A stretch of 64,000 bases of DNA from Bryum argenteum (GCA_037043015.1 CM073324.1:17202597-17266596), one strand, 5' to 3'. Positions 1 through 13,562 are shown, counted from the stretch's first letter. The notes: generated by a model not told the origin, from the sequence alone. Program-made: numbers and translations.

Positions 1-1440
1 TATTTATTAATCTCTAAACAGAATTCTACACAAGTAAATCTCTTGAATCACACTACAAAATAAGAAATTAGGGTGTCAATTGATTCCCTAGGCCTGCCAT
101 CAACTATGGCTATACAAAAGACAATTGAAACTCAAAAACTATGTATACTCTTCTCCAAAGAGCAAAAACCAATAACTGTAATCCTCAAAGGAAACAACCA
201 TTCAGATTTGCTAAATAATTGAACGGCATATATAACCAAATGGAATTGAACGACTGAAACGGGCAACTACAAAAACAAATACTGACCAAAATTGCAATAC
301 ACTTGAAATATAACTCATCGTGTCCGTCTGACTTGAGTTCTATAAAGCTTCCTCGAACGAATTCAGAAGAACACAACGAAACCAAAAATGACCTTTACTA
401 ATGAATTGGATTTACGTACTGCAGAACTTAGACTAATAGTGACACCATTTGATCCCGTTCTCTTAGCCAATGAAATAGAAAATAAGTGACAAAAACGGAG
501 TTTTATAAGAATGTAAAAAATCACATTCTACATACGAACTACACACAATCTGATTCCAAAAATTATTAAAGATTATAAATCACCAAAGTTGTAAGTGCAA
601 GAAGGAGCACTCAAGAAAAACACTTGACTTGTGACCAAATCCTACTCCACTCATGCACGTATTTCTCTCGATATTTTAAAAAATTATTGGTACAATTAGT
701 TTATTTTTCAAGGAAAGAGCCCAAAGAAGTATTTTCCATGGTCAGCTCTCTTGTCCACCTAGGGATATTTGTTTTCTGTTGCACATGGTCACTATCTAGG
801 TTATATGTGAGATATTCTTGTCCAGTCACTCGTGGTTGTCCAACAACTATTACCGTTCACTACGTCAGTCAAACCTTACGCCCAGATTGGGAGTAAAAAC
901 ATTTAAAGAATAGGACCAAATCAGATGACTATCATTGCCACTATGGTCACTACCATATTAAAACACGTCATATCCTTACCGATTACAGCCTGCCACAAAC
1001 CGAGACGTAAGAATCTCTTCACAGGGGAAAGAAATAAAAGAAAAATAAAATAAAATATGGCACTCCGGAGCATGATCAGGAAAAAGTGAATACTATACAA
1101 AGAATTTTTACAATAGCGGCTAAATCTAGTAGCTTCCCCCTGCAGCTCTACCCTCTTTGCTATTTCAGGCCATGGATCGCATTAATCGAACATCAAAGGT
1201 CCTTTTCGATCGGGATCCCATTAAGCCGGACATCAATCCAAGTCTAGAGCATTCTATCTACAGAATGCTCTCGCTACTTTCAGAGGCACATGATGTATGC
1301 TGATCGATGAACTGATTAAAGAAGAGTTACGTTCATTTTCATTGCTGCAAAGGTGGCACTTTTGGATGAACAGAGCCTTCAATGGTTTAGTCTACGGTAG
1401 TAGCCTTATGTGGGGGAGGGAGGTCTGGAAGCTCGATCGA
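1..1440. other. Gene-free flank downstream of the receptor kinase gene
   Basis: I see no supported coding exon, RNA gene or transposon terminus here. Short open frames on both strands lack splice or domain support. The part next to position 1441 should contain the 3' untranslated region of the minus-strand kinase gene, but I could not fix its end. Confidence 0.5.
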
Positions 1441-4400
1441 TCACCATGTTCTGAGTGTGGTGCCTCGGAGATTGGAGTTGTTGGGATCAGTCACACCCAA
1501 CCCCAGAAATGCTGGTCTTTGAGGGATGTCCGGAACGTCGGCGTCGCCAGACAGCAACGACACCACTCGCACCATGTGGGGTCGCAATGACGCTTCCCCT
1601 TGCGCGCACAGAAGGGCCACTTTGATCAGTAACAGCGCCTCCTCCTCGTTGCAGCCGTCCCTCACTTTGGGATCGATCAGATCCATCACCCGTCTCTGCT
1701 CATACAGATTCCATGCCTGGCACATGCTCATTTCGTGTAGAGGTCAGCATACACTCGATTTCAAACGAGGTTTGCATCAACCGAGGTTTTGAGGGCGGGC
1801 GAGAGCTTGTGGAAGGTGGGGCTTACCCAAGAGAGAAGGTACTGTTCCTCAACGGGGAGCCTCTTGCTCATGCTTTCTCGACCGGATACAAGCTCAAGAG
1901 CGATGATTCCGAAGCTAAAGACATCCGTCTTCGGCGTAAGTTGACCGTAACGAGCATATTCGGGCGCCACATAGCCTCTACATTCAGCAAAATACACGTT
2001 TCCTTCAGAATGATACACAGCTTCCAAGAGCACAAAATTGAATGTTCCCAGGTATTCACGATGAAATGTATGCTATCATCACAACTAGTATGAGAAAATG
2101 TGATACTGCTCTTAATCGGTTCATACCTCGATATCATACTACCACTCAGCAGCATCCTCAGCTACACTATAAAAGAGAGTGAATTAGAATCAGCAGTTCA
2201 TTCGAGATCCACAACTGTTCATGAATGCACAACATCCAAGAGCATTTACTTGACACAATTGAGTCTTCGCGGAGACACATGCGAATCGCATAGAAATGAG
2301 ATGATATTGATACCTCTTTCCCTCGATGCGAGTGAGCACTTTGCGTTCGTTGTTTTGGCACATTCTAGCCAATCCGAAGTCAGCAATCTTGGGCTCCATG
2401 TTGCGGTCCAAGAGGATGTTGCTAGCTTTGAGGTCACCATGGGCGAGGCGAGTGGGACCTCGAGAGTGCAAGAATGCAAGTCCCTTGGCCATGCCTAGAG
2501 CGATGTTGTATCGAATTGGCCACTCCAATTGTAGAGCCTTCTGCCCTGCGAGGTGGAAAAACACACATCAAAACTTAAGAGAGGTGAAAAAAAACACATT
2601 AAAAGTCAAGAGAGGTGAAAAAGGATGAGAGACTTTGGTTACCAAATAAAGATTGGCCGAGGCATTTGTTTTCTACATATTCGTACACAAGCAGTCTGCT
2701 GTTGTGACGAATCCCACACCCTCGAAGCTTTACAAGATTCTTGTGTTGTAGGACTGTAATTACTTCGACTTCGTCGATGAAGTCTTGGTTGCATGTCTTC
2801 ACATTCGATGGAAGCTCCTTTACTGCTACTTCACTGCCGTCCCGCATTGTGCCCTGCACATAGAAGCAAGAATTCTCGTCAAAATACTGCAAATTCAAAT
2901 GTAGGATTAAACACAAAGCCAAGCTTGATAGATTGGTGAGTTCAAATTCATGCAACAGCTTGGTGCATATCACCATAGTCCAACCAATTACGGTGAGCTT
3001 CAAGGATCTTGTTGTATGAGTACTCAAAGCCTTCAAAGAAATGATTCCCGTAACAAATTGGAGGTAGAAATGGCGTTCCTTCTTCGTTTATCCTTCATAT
3101 TTTTCTTCTTGAACGACAATTACATCAGTTCCTCATGCTATCCAAACCGAGCTTGGCATCGATAGTTCGAAACTTGGACATACCTTGTAAACTGGACCAA
3201 AGGTTCCTTCCCCAATCTTGTTGCCTCTATGGAAGTTCCTCGTTGATGATTTCAGCTCATCGTATGAAAACAAACAAGCCGGGACATCCGACAAATTGAG
3301 ATCAAATATCTCTGTCAAAAGTACCACCACTCAGAATTCAAAAACTCAAAACATCCCAAACAGCAAAAGACAGCTTCCTAATATAAGAAACCGCGCACAA
3401 ACCTGAGGCATTATCAAGGAGATTGTCGGGAAGTCTTCGGCGCTTAATGAAGCAAAGCACAAGACCGACAAGTGACACAACAGCAACAAATCCTCCAATC
3501 ACGCCAGCAACAATAGGCATAGACTGATGGTTGCCCTTCCCGGCACCACTTCTTGCAGCAACAGGAGCAGCAGCGCCATCGTCTAGTATCGCCGCTCGAA
3601 GGTTCGATGAAACAAGCGAGTAAGGCGAGTAAACACCGAGATCGAGCGACTGATTAACAAGGCGAGCTTCGATAGAGGTTATCTCCGACCTCAACCAGAG
3701 CTGCGATGATGAGCCTGGTGGATAGAAAAGAGCCTTGGCTGCTAACTGCTGCTTTGTTGTCAATGAGGCCTCCTCTATCCACAGATTCTCGAGTGATACG
3801 TTTAGTGCGGTGGCTAATGTGGTTCGTAAGTTTCCGATTCTTGCGCCCTCGACACCGAACGTTGGGCTCCAAGTGAAGAGCATGTTGCAGATGTAAGGGT
3901 AGCTGCAGTTGCATCTTGTGGGGTGGAGTACTAGACTTTGGTTGCATTGGTTTGTGCATGACGTTGGTTGTTGCCATTCTGTGGGTCCGAGTAGGTTTCC
4001 TGAGTAATCACATAAGTTGGGATACGGAAACTCCTGATCGGCACAAACCGGATTGCCCCCGAGCCTGCAGAAATATCAACACTTTCATGTTTGAGAATGT
4101 AACCTTCTTTCACCGAACGCCAAAATATGCGTTCACAACGACGGGGTTTGATGAGATTAGGGATTTGAGGAGAGAAAAGTGAAAAACATACTTTGGATTC
4201 ATGAAAGGGCTGGGCAAGTTGATCACGTCGGTGATGTTGTTATCGATCAAATTCACATTCACAAATCCGGATGTGCGCACACCGCCATCAAGAATGCCAG
4301 AAAATTGGTTCAGACTTAAGTTCCTGAGCAGCATAATCAAAACAAGGTCAGATTAACGCTCAAGAGATTGTAATCCTCTACAAACCAGTCTCTGAGATGA

Positions 4401-7332
4401 ATCCAGTCTATAGTACTTACAGTGCACTGACCGTTGGAAGTCTCAGGAAAAAGTCCGGAGGAGGTCCCTCAAACGAGTTCCAGCTCAAGTCACTGCAGGA
4501 AGTCAAAAGCCCATCAAAACGAAACACTAGCAACTGAATTCATATCAATACGCTGGCTTACTGGAATCTGAACCATTTGCTGCACTTATAAATCGCGACC
4601 AGGGACATTAAAATGTGGCATTTTGGACTATGAATCAAATGAAACAACAGAAACAGGGTTGCTTAGATTTCTAGGTTCCTAAATTGTTGTCCCTATCAAC
4701 ATAATGTCAAAGAAAGGAAAACAGTATGAGATACAATATTCGAGGTCTCCTTACTTACATTGAAACAAGTTCGGTGAGATTGTTGAGTCCAAAATTGGCT
4801 CCATTCGAAACAGCACACGACAAGCATCCACTGAAACGGTTGCGCCGGAGGAGCAATGTGGTCAGCTGCTGCAGCTGGCCCAGCAACGAGGGCACATCCC
4901 CGCTCAGATTGTTGTATTGCAAATCTCTGCAAATTATTTCACCATCCAAATAATGACCTCAACAACATATAAAGGAACGTGTTGCAATCACTAGACAGAG
5001 TGTTTGTTCAGCTAAACTTTACAGTGCAACTAGAAACAGTCTGTGAGCCCAATCATGAAGGCTCCAAGTGTGCATTGTTGCCACTCACAAGCTTATCAAC
5101 GACGTTAAGTTGTTGAAACCGACAGGAAACCCCGATGGTGACGAGACGGGTATACTGCCAGAGAGATTGTTTCGACTTAAGCCGATCTCAAACACGTTTG
5201 ATAAGTAACCCATCGTGTAGGGTAATTCCCCACTTAGCTGGTTCCTATTCAGATATCTGTCAAGCAATGCAACTCACGAATGAGACCAATGTACACAGAA
5301 CAGCTACTTAACTCGTGGAACTCTCGTTGAGCTCAAACCATCTGTATGAGATCCTACTTCCTGTTAGTTTCTTCTCACTCTGTGTGACTCTTGTAAATAT
5401 ATCCACATATTTCCATTTAAGAGGTGAATATAATCATAAAGGAACCTTCATCTGAAAGGTATTTCCTCACTGATTCGGGGCATTTTGAAGTCTGTGTCAT
5501 AATTGAAAGTATAAAACAAGAGCTTAACCAACTTATTGGAAGATCTACTGATGCTTTAGCGCTACTTCAATACGGTGGAAGGGGTGAACGCACATATAGG
5601 TAGCATTTCTTATATTACCCAGGTCTGGTGGTATCACCCCAGTGAAGCTACAATTCGAGAAGTCCCTGCAAGAAGCACAACAGAATCAAAATCTTAAAAA
5701 CCCCCTGCGATGATTTTGAATTATGAAAAAGTGTCACTAGTGAAATACAGAACTCATTGGCAGGGTGTGCAACTCACAATGCATACAACCGGGTCAAGTT
5801 GCCGATCTCAGCAGGTATTTGTCCGCGCAGTCCGGGATTGTTCTGCAAGCTCCTGCAGGAACGTAAAAAAATGGACAGATTTATGAGTTGAATCACCATA
5901 CCTGAACCGAAAGTGCTATCATTCATCAGGAAATACTTACAAGTACAAGAGATTCTTGAGCTGGCCGATAGACGGCGACAATGTTCCATTGATCCCATAC
6001 GCACCCAACTTCCTTCAAAACATGAACAACAGGGCGCAAATCAGGGTGCTATTTCTCTCATGCAGAGATCGGAAGGAGTCAATGAGCTTCTGAAACACAA
6101 GGTGGGAGCACCGAACTAAACTAAAATCGTTTGCTATCACGTACTAAATGACCACTTACTGTTGTAAGTTTAGGTCAATTACCAATGAGACGTTGACTAT
6201 TCAATAAGTTGATATGTACACAACTAGTGCATTCTTTGATGCATTGCAATCCTCTTGAACTTGCCATGGTTGCAAATAGGGGAGCTTTTCGATGAGAAGA
6301 GGTGGGCTTACAGGGAAATGACAGTCTCTTGCAGGCACGAGACGCCGATCCAGTGATCCCAACAGGGATCCGACCCCCACGTCCAATTCTGAGGCAGTCC
6401 CGGTGTTGCATTCCACGCATTCACCAGGTCATGCAACGCATTCACTGCCGACCAACATTCGTTTCCACCGACACATTTCGTCAAAAACAGGATAACACGC
6501 CGACAGCCCTAATCGGCATCTTTGCCGATGCTGCTCTCAGATTTCACTCAATGCATTGTAAGGCTCTCGTTGCCGATCCTTCAAGGTTCACGCCTCATTA
6601 AACCTCTAAAGTGGGAACCCTCTCAAACCTATTTGAGAGATCGATACTGGCAAGATTGAAGCCATTCTTCTTTCCGAAAAATTCACAAAGTCCTTTGGGT
6701 ACCCCGGGATGGATTCACTATCTCGTAGTCTATGCGATGATGTGCTCCATTCTGTGGCTCAATTGAAAACCAGGCATCTGAAAGCCATTCGGTGACCACA
6801 CTTGAATGCTACATTCAAACAGTAAATCTGCGATGATTCGATCCTACTTAGTACCCTAATGAATGAGTTTCCACTTCTGTATCATGACGTTTCTTCAGTA
6901 TCACCTCTGGCCACATAGTCACAGCGGCTAGTACTTCACTCTCCGCTCACGCTCTGTGCAAGCCAATGGTTTTTTCCTCGTTTGTTCTTGAATAACCCCC
7001 AGAAGGAAATTAAGACAGGTACCTACTTATGACATTGTTCGAGCTTGACCGAGGTTCTCTAGTATGCCATATCCACTCTGTAATTGCTTGTCGCAGACCG
7101 ACATTGGGCAGTACGGGTATGAAACCGAGCATCTGTCGTCGTGCAAGTTACGAAGTAGATAGTCTGACATAGTTTCCACCTCGAGGGTTCTGACGATTTT
7201 CTGACATATTTAAGACAGGAAGGAAGGAAATGGAGGTGACGTACCGTCAGACCACAGAGTGGCGCCCAAGGTAGACGGTGGAGCCAGAACCAGGCAGAAA
7301 AACAAGATTCGGATGCAGCGCCAGAGAGCCAT
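1441..7332 (-). CDS. LRR receptor-like protein kinase (LRR-VIII-like), 15 exons, 879 aa
   Basis: Plasma-membrane receptor kinase; ligand unknown. Exons in transcription order: 7332-7245, 6444-6312, 6012-5941, 5852-5778, 5665-5594, 5256-5089, 4926-4759, 4492-4421, 4323-4192, 4064-3403, 3311-3184, 2853-2643, 2545-2314, 1977-1827, 1716-1441. All junctions are GT-AG and phases stay consistent to a TGA stop, giving 2640 nt. Seen: signal peptide (1-24), LRR N-cap with NWTWGSDPC, LRRs mostly on 72-nt or multiple phase-2 exons, a Cys-rich stretch containing CNCSYPY, TM helix about 510-533 followed by KRRR, then a kinase with GEGTFGPVY (581-589), Lys602, HGDLK (Asp698), DFG (716-718) and APE (741-743). 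HGD replaces HRD, so this is a non-RD kinase. The ectodomain resembles LRR-VIII-1, the kinase LRR-VIII-2. Domain assignment is secure; subfamily is inference. Confidence 0.92.
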
Positions 7333-7552
7333 GGCAGCCACCGCAGGCTACTATGACACTTTCCTACAACCACTTCTGGATTGTTACTCCCCGCCATTGT
7401 CGCCCTGGAACCTCCCTCATCGTCTCGAATCCTCGCACCAATTTGAACAATCACACTGGGAGCAACCTTCCTTGTGTCAAACTTTCGTTTGATTGCTAGC
7501 TTCCTCGTAATCTTGCTTGTGTGAGCTCCGAGAAACCTAGTACTGTAGCTCG

Positions 7553-7726
7553 CTACACCTGAATCCCATCACTTCTATTCTGGATGCTGTCGCTGCCGAC
7601 CTCCACAACCCCATCGCCGACCTGGAAGATTGCTGAGGTCGCAAGCGAGCTGGAAGGGCGGGAGGAGGCATGTGCACACTCGAGTAAGTGGGTGGCGAAG
7701 AAGCAGACGACAGTGAGCAATTTCAT
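7553..7726 (-). CDS. Upstream ORF or alternative first exon with signal-peptide-like start
   Basis: A 57-codon frame lies in the putative 5' leader of the kinase gene. It begins MKLLTVVCFFATHLLECAHA, a good secretory signal pattern, and ends in TAG. It starts about 40 nt downstream of a TATA-like box and 220 nt before the kinase start. It could be an upstream ORF or an alternative first exon supplying a second signal peptide; a weak donor (CAG then GTGTAG) sits at its end. No domain is recognisable after the hydrophobic stretch. Confidence 0.35.
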   Translation of the reverse strand: MKLLTVVCFFATHLLECAHASSRPSSSLATSAIFQVGDGVVEVGSDSIQNRSDGIQV

Positions 7727-7764
7727 CTTTCACTGGCATTGCACCTCACCTCGAGGTTGACTTC

Positions 7765-7773
7765 CTTTTTATA
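7765..7773 (-). promoter_or_regulatory. TATA-like box of the kinase gene
   Basis: Read on the minus strand the sequence is TATAAAAAG, a canonical plant TATA box, about 430 nt upstream of the kinase start codon and 39 nt upstream of the small signal-peptide frame. No transcript evidence is available. Confidence 0.35.
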
Positions 7774-8375
7774 CACTTTCATGATTTTCCAATTCTTAAG
7801 TGACACTCCTCAGCTTTTTTCAAGCCGCTTCATCCATCTTTGATTCCTGTCGACCTGAAAAGTTACACCTTTTAATTGTCACTCATCCCGCATCGGGCTC
7901 GTGTGGTAGTTCTGTTCACATTCGATTTGTAGATCGTGGCCGTCGATTACTTCATCCGGTAAGGTTCACGAATACAGTCAGTTTGTTTTCACCTTGGATG
8001 ATTAGGACCAAGACGGGGATGGTTGCGAGATTAGTGGAGTGACCCATGCTACTAGCAATAATGAGCTCGCGGATGCCGTTGTCACCTACAATAACTGCGT
8101 GGCGTTAGAATAGCAAGTGCCGCTCGGCTTGCATCGCAATGCTATCAACCCGTGCTACATGAAGTTAAGCAAGCGGTTCTTCAGGTGGGGCCGTGGGGGA
8201 TGATGATGAAGCTACATGCTCACTGACAGTCCAATGCCGGCACTGTGGCAAGGCAATAAATTTGACACCCTGGGGATGTATTTTGCCTCCAAGAGTGTCC
8301 TAAGTTAAGGGCCAGTTTACACTATGGTGGAGAAGGCGTCTGGTCGGTCAAGAATGCTTGGCCAAGACATGGTTA

Positions 8376-8944
8376 GGGGCGCTTCACACTATGGCCGTCC
8401 AAGTCGAGAGGCCGTGGAAATGAGGATCCAAACTTTGTTGAGAGTTCAAAGGAATTTACTGAAAATAACCAATAAAATATTGTAATTGGAGCCTTTGGCC
8501 GGGCACAGTGTGAAGCCTCCAAAGGCCATGCCCAAAGGCCAAAGCTTTGGCCATGAACTCCGATGGCCTCTCAACTTGGACGGCCGTAATATGAAGCCTC
8601 CAAAGGCCAAGCCCAAAGTCCAAACCCATATCACTATATTCCTCGTCCAAGGCATCCTTTTGATCTAACAGCCAAGATCTTGTCAGTTTTTGAATTTTTT
8701 ATAAAAAAAATTGTGACGGCCTCTCGACCATAGTTTGGGTCTTGCAAAATGCAGTACCCAAACAAACGTCGAGAGGCCATCGCCTTAGTCAAAAAGTGCT
8801 GCCACGTAGGCCATTTGGAGAGTGACGGCCGGTGGACTTTGGCTTCTAGTGTGAAGGCTCGAGAGGCCGAAACTAGGGTTTCCTGCAATTTCATTGGCTG
8901 AAATCGTCGGCCTCTCGACCTTCGGCCATAGTGTGAAGTGCCCC
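8376..8944. mobile_element. Nested MITE, TTA target duplication
   Basis: A 569-bp element with termini GGGGCGCTTCACACTATGGC and, reverse-complemented, GGGGCACTTCACACTATGGC. It is flanked by TTA at 8373-8375 and 8945-8947. Inside are repeated GGCC-rich segments (AAGCCTCCAAAGGCC occurs twice near 8515 and 8592). It has no coding capacity. It lies inside the larger TAA-flanked element and the terminus design is similar, so the two probably belong to related families. Confidence 0.75.
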
Positions 8945-10252
8945 TTATATGAGGCAAATGGTGGACGTGCCGGAGAAGAACTAAAGGCAATAAAAAATTT
9001 CTTAAGGAGTCTTGACCGGTTGTAGTCTAAACACCTAAAGGAGAAGTTTAACCGGAGAAGTCCACCGGTGAAGAGAAGTTTACTAAATGGTGAAGATTAG
9101 CTATGATAAGAAAAATTATATTTCCTTACATGTATCGTTTAAAAAAGATTCATTAAGAATTGTGTTCATGAAAAATTGAATTGTATATGAATGACAAATT
9201 TATTTAACTTTGTTTCCATTGACATATCAAATCTTGCAGCAAATAATAAATTTTTGATACATCTTCACTTTCAAATACTAAAATGAACATCACATGGTAA
9301 TTTTGTGTTCAAGTTTATACAGTATTTTAGAAAAATACCAGACGATTTGTCAAATTTGAACCCCTGTAGAAAACAATTGTTTTCTTGGATGTTAACCCCT
9401 AAATGGTTTGACTCGTTTGTAGCAAAAAGAACATATTCTTAAAAAAAGGAGCATGAATGAAAACAAAATTTAAGTTTCTCAAGTATCAACCATACAATTT
9501 TGTAGTAGACATATTGTACATCACGTGGGTTAGATTTTGAGTCATGAGGCCTCACATATTGCAAGCTCAAGATGTATTAGTGAAAAATCCATGAGAAAAT
9601 TTTGGTTGCAAAAATAATGACTTTACAATGATGAACATTGCTTAAAATTTTATAAAGGAAAAAATGTTCACAACTAGGCCCCTTGCACAAAAATGAATGC
9701 TATAACTTCCTTACATCTTGGATGATATTAAGGTTTCTACTACAAAAACTAAATTCAATTTGGAATCCAACCCAACCAAAAAAATTAAAATCCAAGAGTG
9801 AATTAAATAAAAACTTTGCCTCAAAAACCATAAATTTTTTAAGAATGAAACAAAATCATATCAATTAGAAATTCAAATGCACATTGGTAATTTATTAGAA
9901 AGCTTAAAATTTCAAAACTGCATATTGGTACTTCAAAACCATGAGGTGAAGTAAAATATACAGGTTTGAATCAAACCCCATCCTTTTTACTGACAAAATT
10001 ACATTCCATGTATCATGAATATAACCACATGATTTACTACTTTCACCTATTCCACATGATTGAAATTCATAGAGACGAAAACAGAAATGATTATATACTG
10101 ATCATATGGTTCAACCCAAATGACATGTGGTCATGAAGTGCAACCAGGGCATTATGAGGGAAAAAAGTGAATAAAATTACAAACTGTCATGCAGAAATGT
10201 GGTATCTTTAATACTCTCAAAATAGTGATGTCTTGAAATCCGACTATAGTTT

Positions 10253-10879
10253 GTTTTTTTTTTTTTTTTTTTTTTTTTTGAAACATATTGACGAGAATCA
10301 ATAGCAAGAAAAAAGTTACGTAACGGTGACCCCCAGCCGGCATCGGCCAGGGCAGACCACACAACAACTAGACTAGATTGAGACTGCTTTCAAATTCGTT
10401 CAGATTCTATCTAGAAAGGAGGGGAGGTCAAGTAAGAAGCTATAGCTGAGATACCCGGAACCGAGGACTGTATGAGTCAAGGGGTGCAGTTAGCACCCAC
10501 TTAACCTTGTCCTCAAGGGGTGAAAGGGACGCTAGGTAGTTGTAGCTACACCACGTCTCACTAAACGAGGCTCGAAGCTGAGTGGCGAGTTGTGGGCGTT
10601 GTGTTGATTGTCTCACCAAGCGGTGCCATGCAACTCTCCCATAATCTATTACTCCAAACCAGATTTTCTGGTAAAGCTTCACGTCCGGTTACATGATTCC
10701 ATTAAACACCGTGTCGTTGCGGCTTATCCATAACGTCCAAAGCACCACTCCTCGGAGGCCCAGATGAAGCTCACTCGTCTATACCGTCGAGGGAGGCGAG
10801 CGCTGAATATCTTCTGCTTCCAGTTGACAGGCTGCCATGGGCCGTTTACTTCGGGGCTGACAAGGCGGTTGATGATGTG
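10253..10879 (-). mobile_element. 5'-truncated LINE (L1-type) 3' end
   Basis: A 627-bp insert is flanked by a perfect 15-bp target duplication, ATCCGACTATAGTTT (10238-10252 and 10880-10894). It ends on the minus strand in a 26-nt poly(A), seen as T at 10254-10279. The minus strand encodes the C-terminal region of a plant LINE reverse transcriptase, with motifs such as LWTLWISRNDTVFNG followed by an in-frame stop, then IWFGVIDYGRVAW. Target-primed retroposition with 5' truncation explains all of this. It is a dead copy nested in the TAA-flanked element. Confidence 0.88.
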
Positions 10880-11240
10880 ATCCGACTATAGTTTCTTTCG
10901 ACACTGTTGATTTTCCAAAACTGACTCTGCATTCTATAGTGCATGTGCTTTAAATATATTTTTTTGAATTTCAATTTGTGTTCTCCGAAATAGTGATTTC
11001 TTGTCCGGCCTCTTGAGGCCGGACAAGATCTTCCTCCGGAGAATTCTTTCTTCAAAAAGTGTTGCTACGTAAGTGGCCATGTCATTTTATCATCCATGAG
11101 AAATCTTCACCACCATTGCTTTCTTCACCTAGTGTAAACACCCACCGGTCAAGAAGCACTTTTTCAACCAATCACAATTGAGAAATTCCCTTTTTTTCAT
11201 GACCGGTGGAGCTCTTTACCGTAGTGTAAACCGGCCCTAA

Positions 11241-13558
11241 GACATCCAGTTTTCAAACTAGGTGTCTTGCGGGGACACCCCATAATTTTACAAGGTGTCC
11301 TTTTTACACCCAACAAAAAAAATTTAGGGTGTGCCTTGTACCTACATACTTTCTCAAGTTTACATGATGAGAATAATCAAATGGAATTGCACCAATGCAC
11401 CACCCGAAGTAATAATGAACACAAAATAATTTTTGTGGACCTCTACAAGCTTGGTTCAATCTTCCAATTTGTCTAACTTGGAAGCTAATCTTACATGATT
11501 GATAAATGGCAAGTTGTATCACCTTCTTGTGAGAGAGAATTCTTCACTCAAAATTGTATCTCAACAACTTTAGTGAAAGTTGTGTGCCCATGAAATCCCT
11601 AAAGGAAAAGTGTCCATTACAATTATGTTTTGACTATTTGAGGCACTACGGACAAGTCAAACAGTTTTTCTACTAATCATTGTAATTGTAATTTTACTAG
11701 TAGGGTCGTTGCTTCAAGACATGTATAATTTTAATTTTAAACATCAAATATTATATGATCCATAATTTGTTTTTAATAATTATGTGTCACTTGATTTGTG
11801 ACGATTTTGAGAATACTAAAAGTTCAAGTGCGATTGTATGGAGACACCTAAAAATTGGAGTTGAGTGTCATTTTGACATCCAAAATTGGCAAAGGGTGTC
11901 CACTCAGTTTTTACCTAAGGTGTCAAGTTTATGCCATACACTATGCTCTCTTGATGGTTTGAAAAACACGATTCTTATATAAGAAGCGAGGAGCTAACAC
12001 TTTCATATCCATATTTGTATGCGCCACATACTCCGCCAATCTCCCACTTTTGAAATTTCTTGTTATGTGCCAATCACAAGTCGAATGTTTGATTTGACTT
12101 GATAATTTTGTTGAATGTTTGATATGACTCAATAATTTTAGATTCTCGTTACGTAATGAGATGCTAAAATTTTGCATGCTTACACTTTACTTGGTATACT
12201 TCTTGGAAAAGAAAATTTGTAAGATGTTCATACTAACAATTTCAAAGTTTCCCTTTGGTCAGTTTGTTAGGTTGGAAGAGGGCTTTGAGTTTAAGCACAT
12301 CAAAAGATATGAAACTCCTCCACGAAGTAGCTTTGCTACTCTCGTTCATGCTTGTATTTTTCTCAATTTATCAATCCATTGATTGGCTCAAAAACAAAAA
12401 AAGACAAAAAATAAAAAATAAAAAAAGTGAGAAAAGAAAAGAAAAAAATATTCTTTGCACAAAATAGACAATGTCTCCCAAGTAATGCCAGAAAACACTT
12501 AGCATCAACTTTGAACAGATGATGCACATCCAATGGTTGAAATGTGATACAATACCTCTAATAGTAGTCAACTTTAAGATCCTACGATCCATAGTCAAAA
12601 AAATCTAGAGCTTAAAATGTGATCGTGCCCCTATTTCTCCAGAGTGGTGGAAAATTGCAACCTTGGGTTTTAAACTCCCACAAACAAAAGGATTATAAGG
12701 TTAATTTCTTACGTGGATCGATGATTTTCTTGGTTGGTGTTTGATGACTCAATTGATGAATTGTTACTTGTTTTTCCAACTTATTAGCTAGTTTGTTGGA
12801 CTCACTTTGTTTTGAACAACTAAGTTACCAACAACACTAAGTGGATTTTGTAAGCAGAATAAACATTCATCATGGTGTATAAATAGTTTTAAAACAACCA
12901 CCTCATTGTATTCTTTCACGCCCAATAGCCACATGTTACATGAATGACAACGTTTCGATTTGTTTTTCATTTTGCTTAAAGTTCAGAGATTTGCAGCAAT
13001 ACAACCCTTTGCACCTCTCATTCTCTAATTGCCATTTTTCATGTGAGTCAAGTTCTCACTAAGAGCATACACTGATCTATGGAACAAATGGAAACTTGTT
13101 ACTATACTTCACAATACTACAAGAGTTTTATCTTTAGTGACAGTGATATGTACATTCTGTTGTTATGTAGGAAGATTCCTGATGTTGACATTGTTCCGCT
13201 TCTCTCGACCATATCTTAATCATTCTCATCATAGACATTGACAAAATTTGGTGTTCCATTCATCCTAGTTTACCATCTTTTTTCTTTTTGGTAATGCTTT
13301 CATCTTATTGTCCTTTCAAGACGAGCTTATTTTCACAATATGTCAATAGAACTAGGCAAACACTTGAAAAATACTCAATTGTGACCTTTATTTATCTTGA
13401 GGATTATGAAAAATCTATGTGTTTATAATTAATTGTCTTAGAAGAAATTGCTTCTAGAAGAGCAGTTGGGTTGAAGCATGTCTGCCTAGGTGCCTGTATG
13501 TACGTAAATATCTCAAAAATGGAAGGATCTTAGAGCACAATTATTAATAATAGATCAC
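11241..13558. other. AT-rich non-coding interval
   Basis: No gene is supported. GGTGTC and its complement recur between about 11260 and 11930, hinting at a degraded inverted repeat. The stretch near 12470-12600 resembles sequence near 41820-41950, so part of it is an old dispersed repeat. Confidence 0.4.
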
Positions 13559-13562
13559 TTAA

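Larger units (their letters stand above)
8309..11237. mobile_element. TIR element with TAA target duplication, carrying nested insertions
   Basis: Termini are inverted repeats: GGGCCAGTTTACACTATGGT on the left and, reverse-complemented, GGGCCGGTTTACACTACGGT on the right (two mismatches in 20). Both ends are flanked by TAA (8306-8308 and 11238-11240). The 3-bp TAA/TTA target preference is typical of PIF/Harbinger-related elements. No transposase is visible. The 2.9-kb body contains a smaller MITE (8376-8944) and a LINE fragment (10253-10879); the rest is AT-rich and non-coding. Confidence 0.7.
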
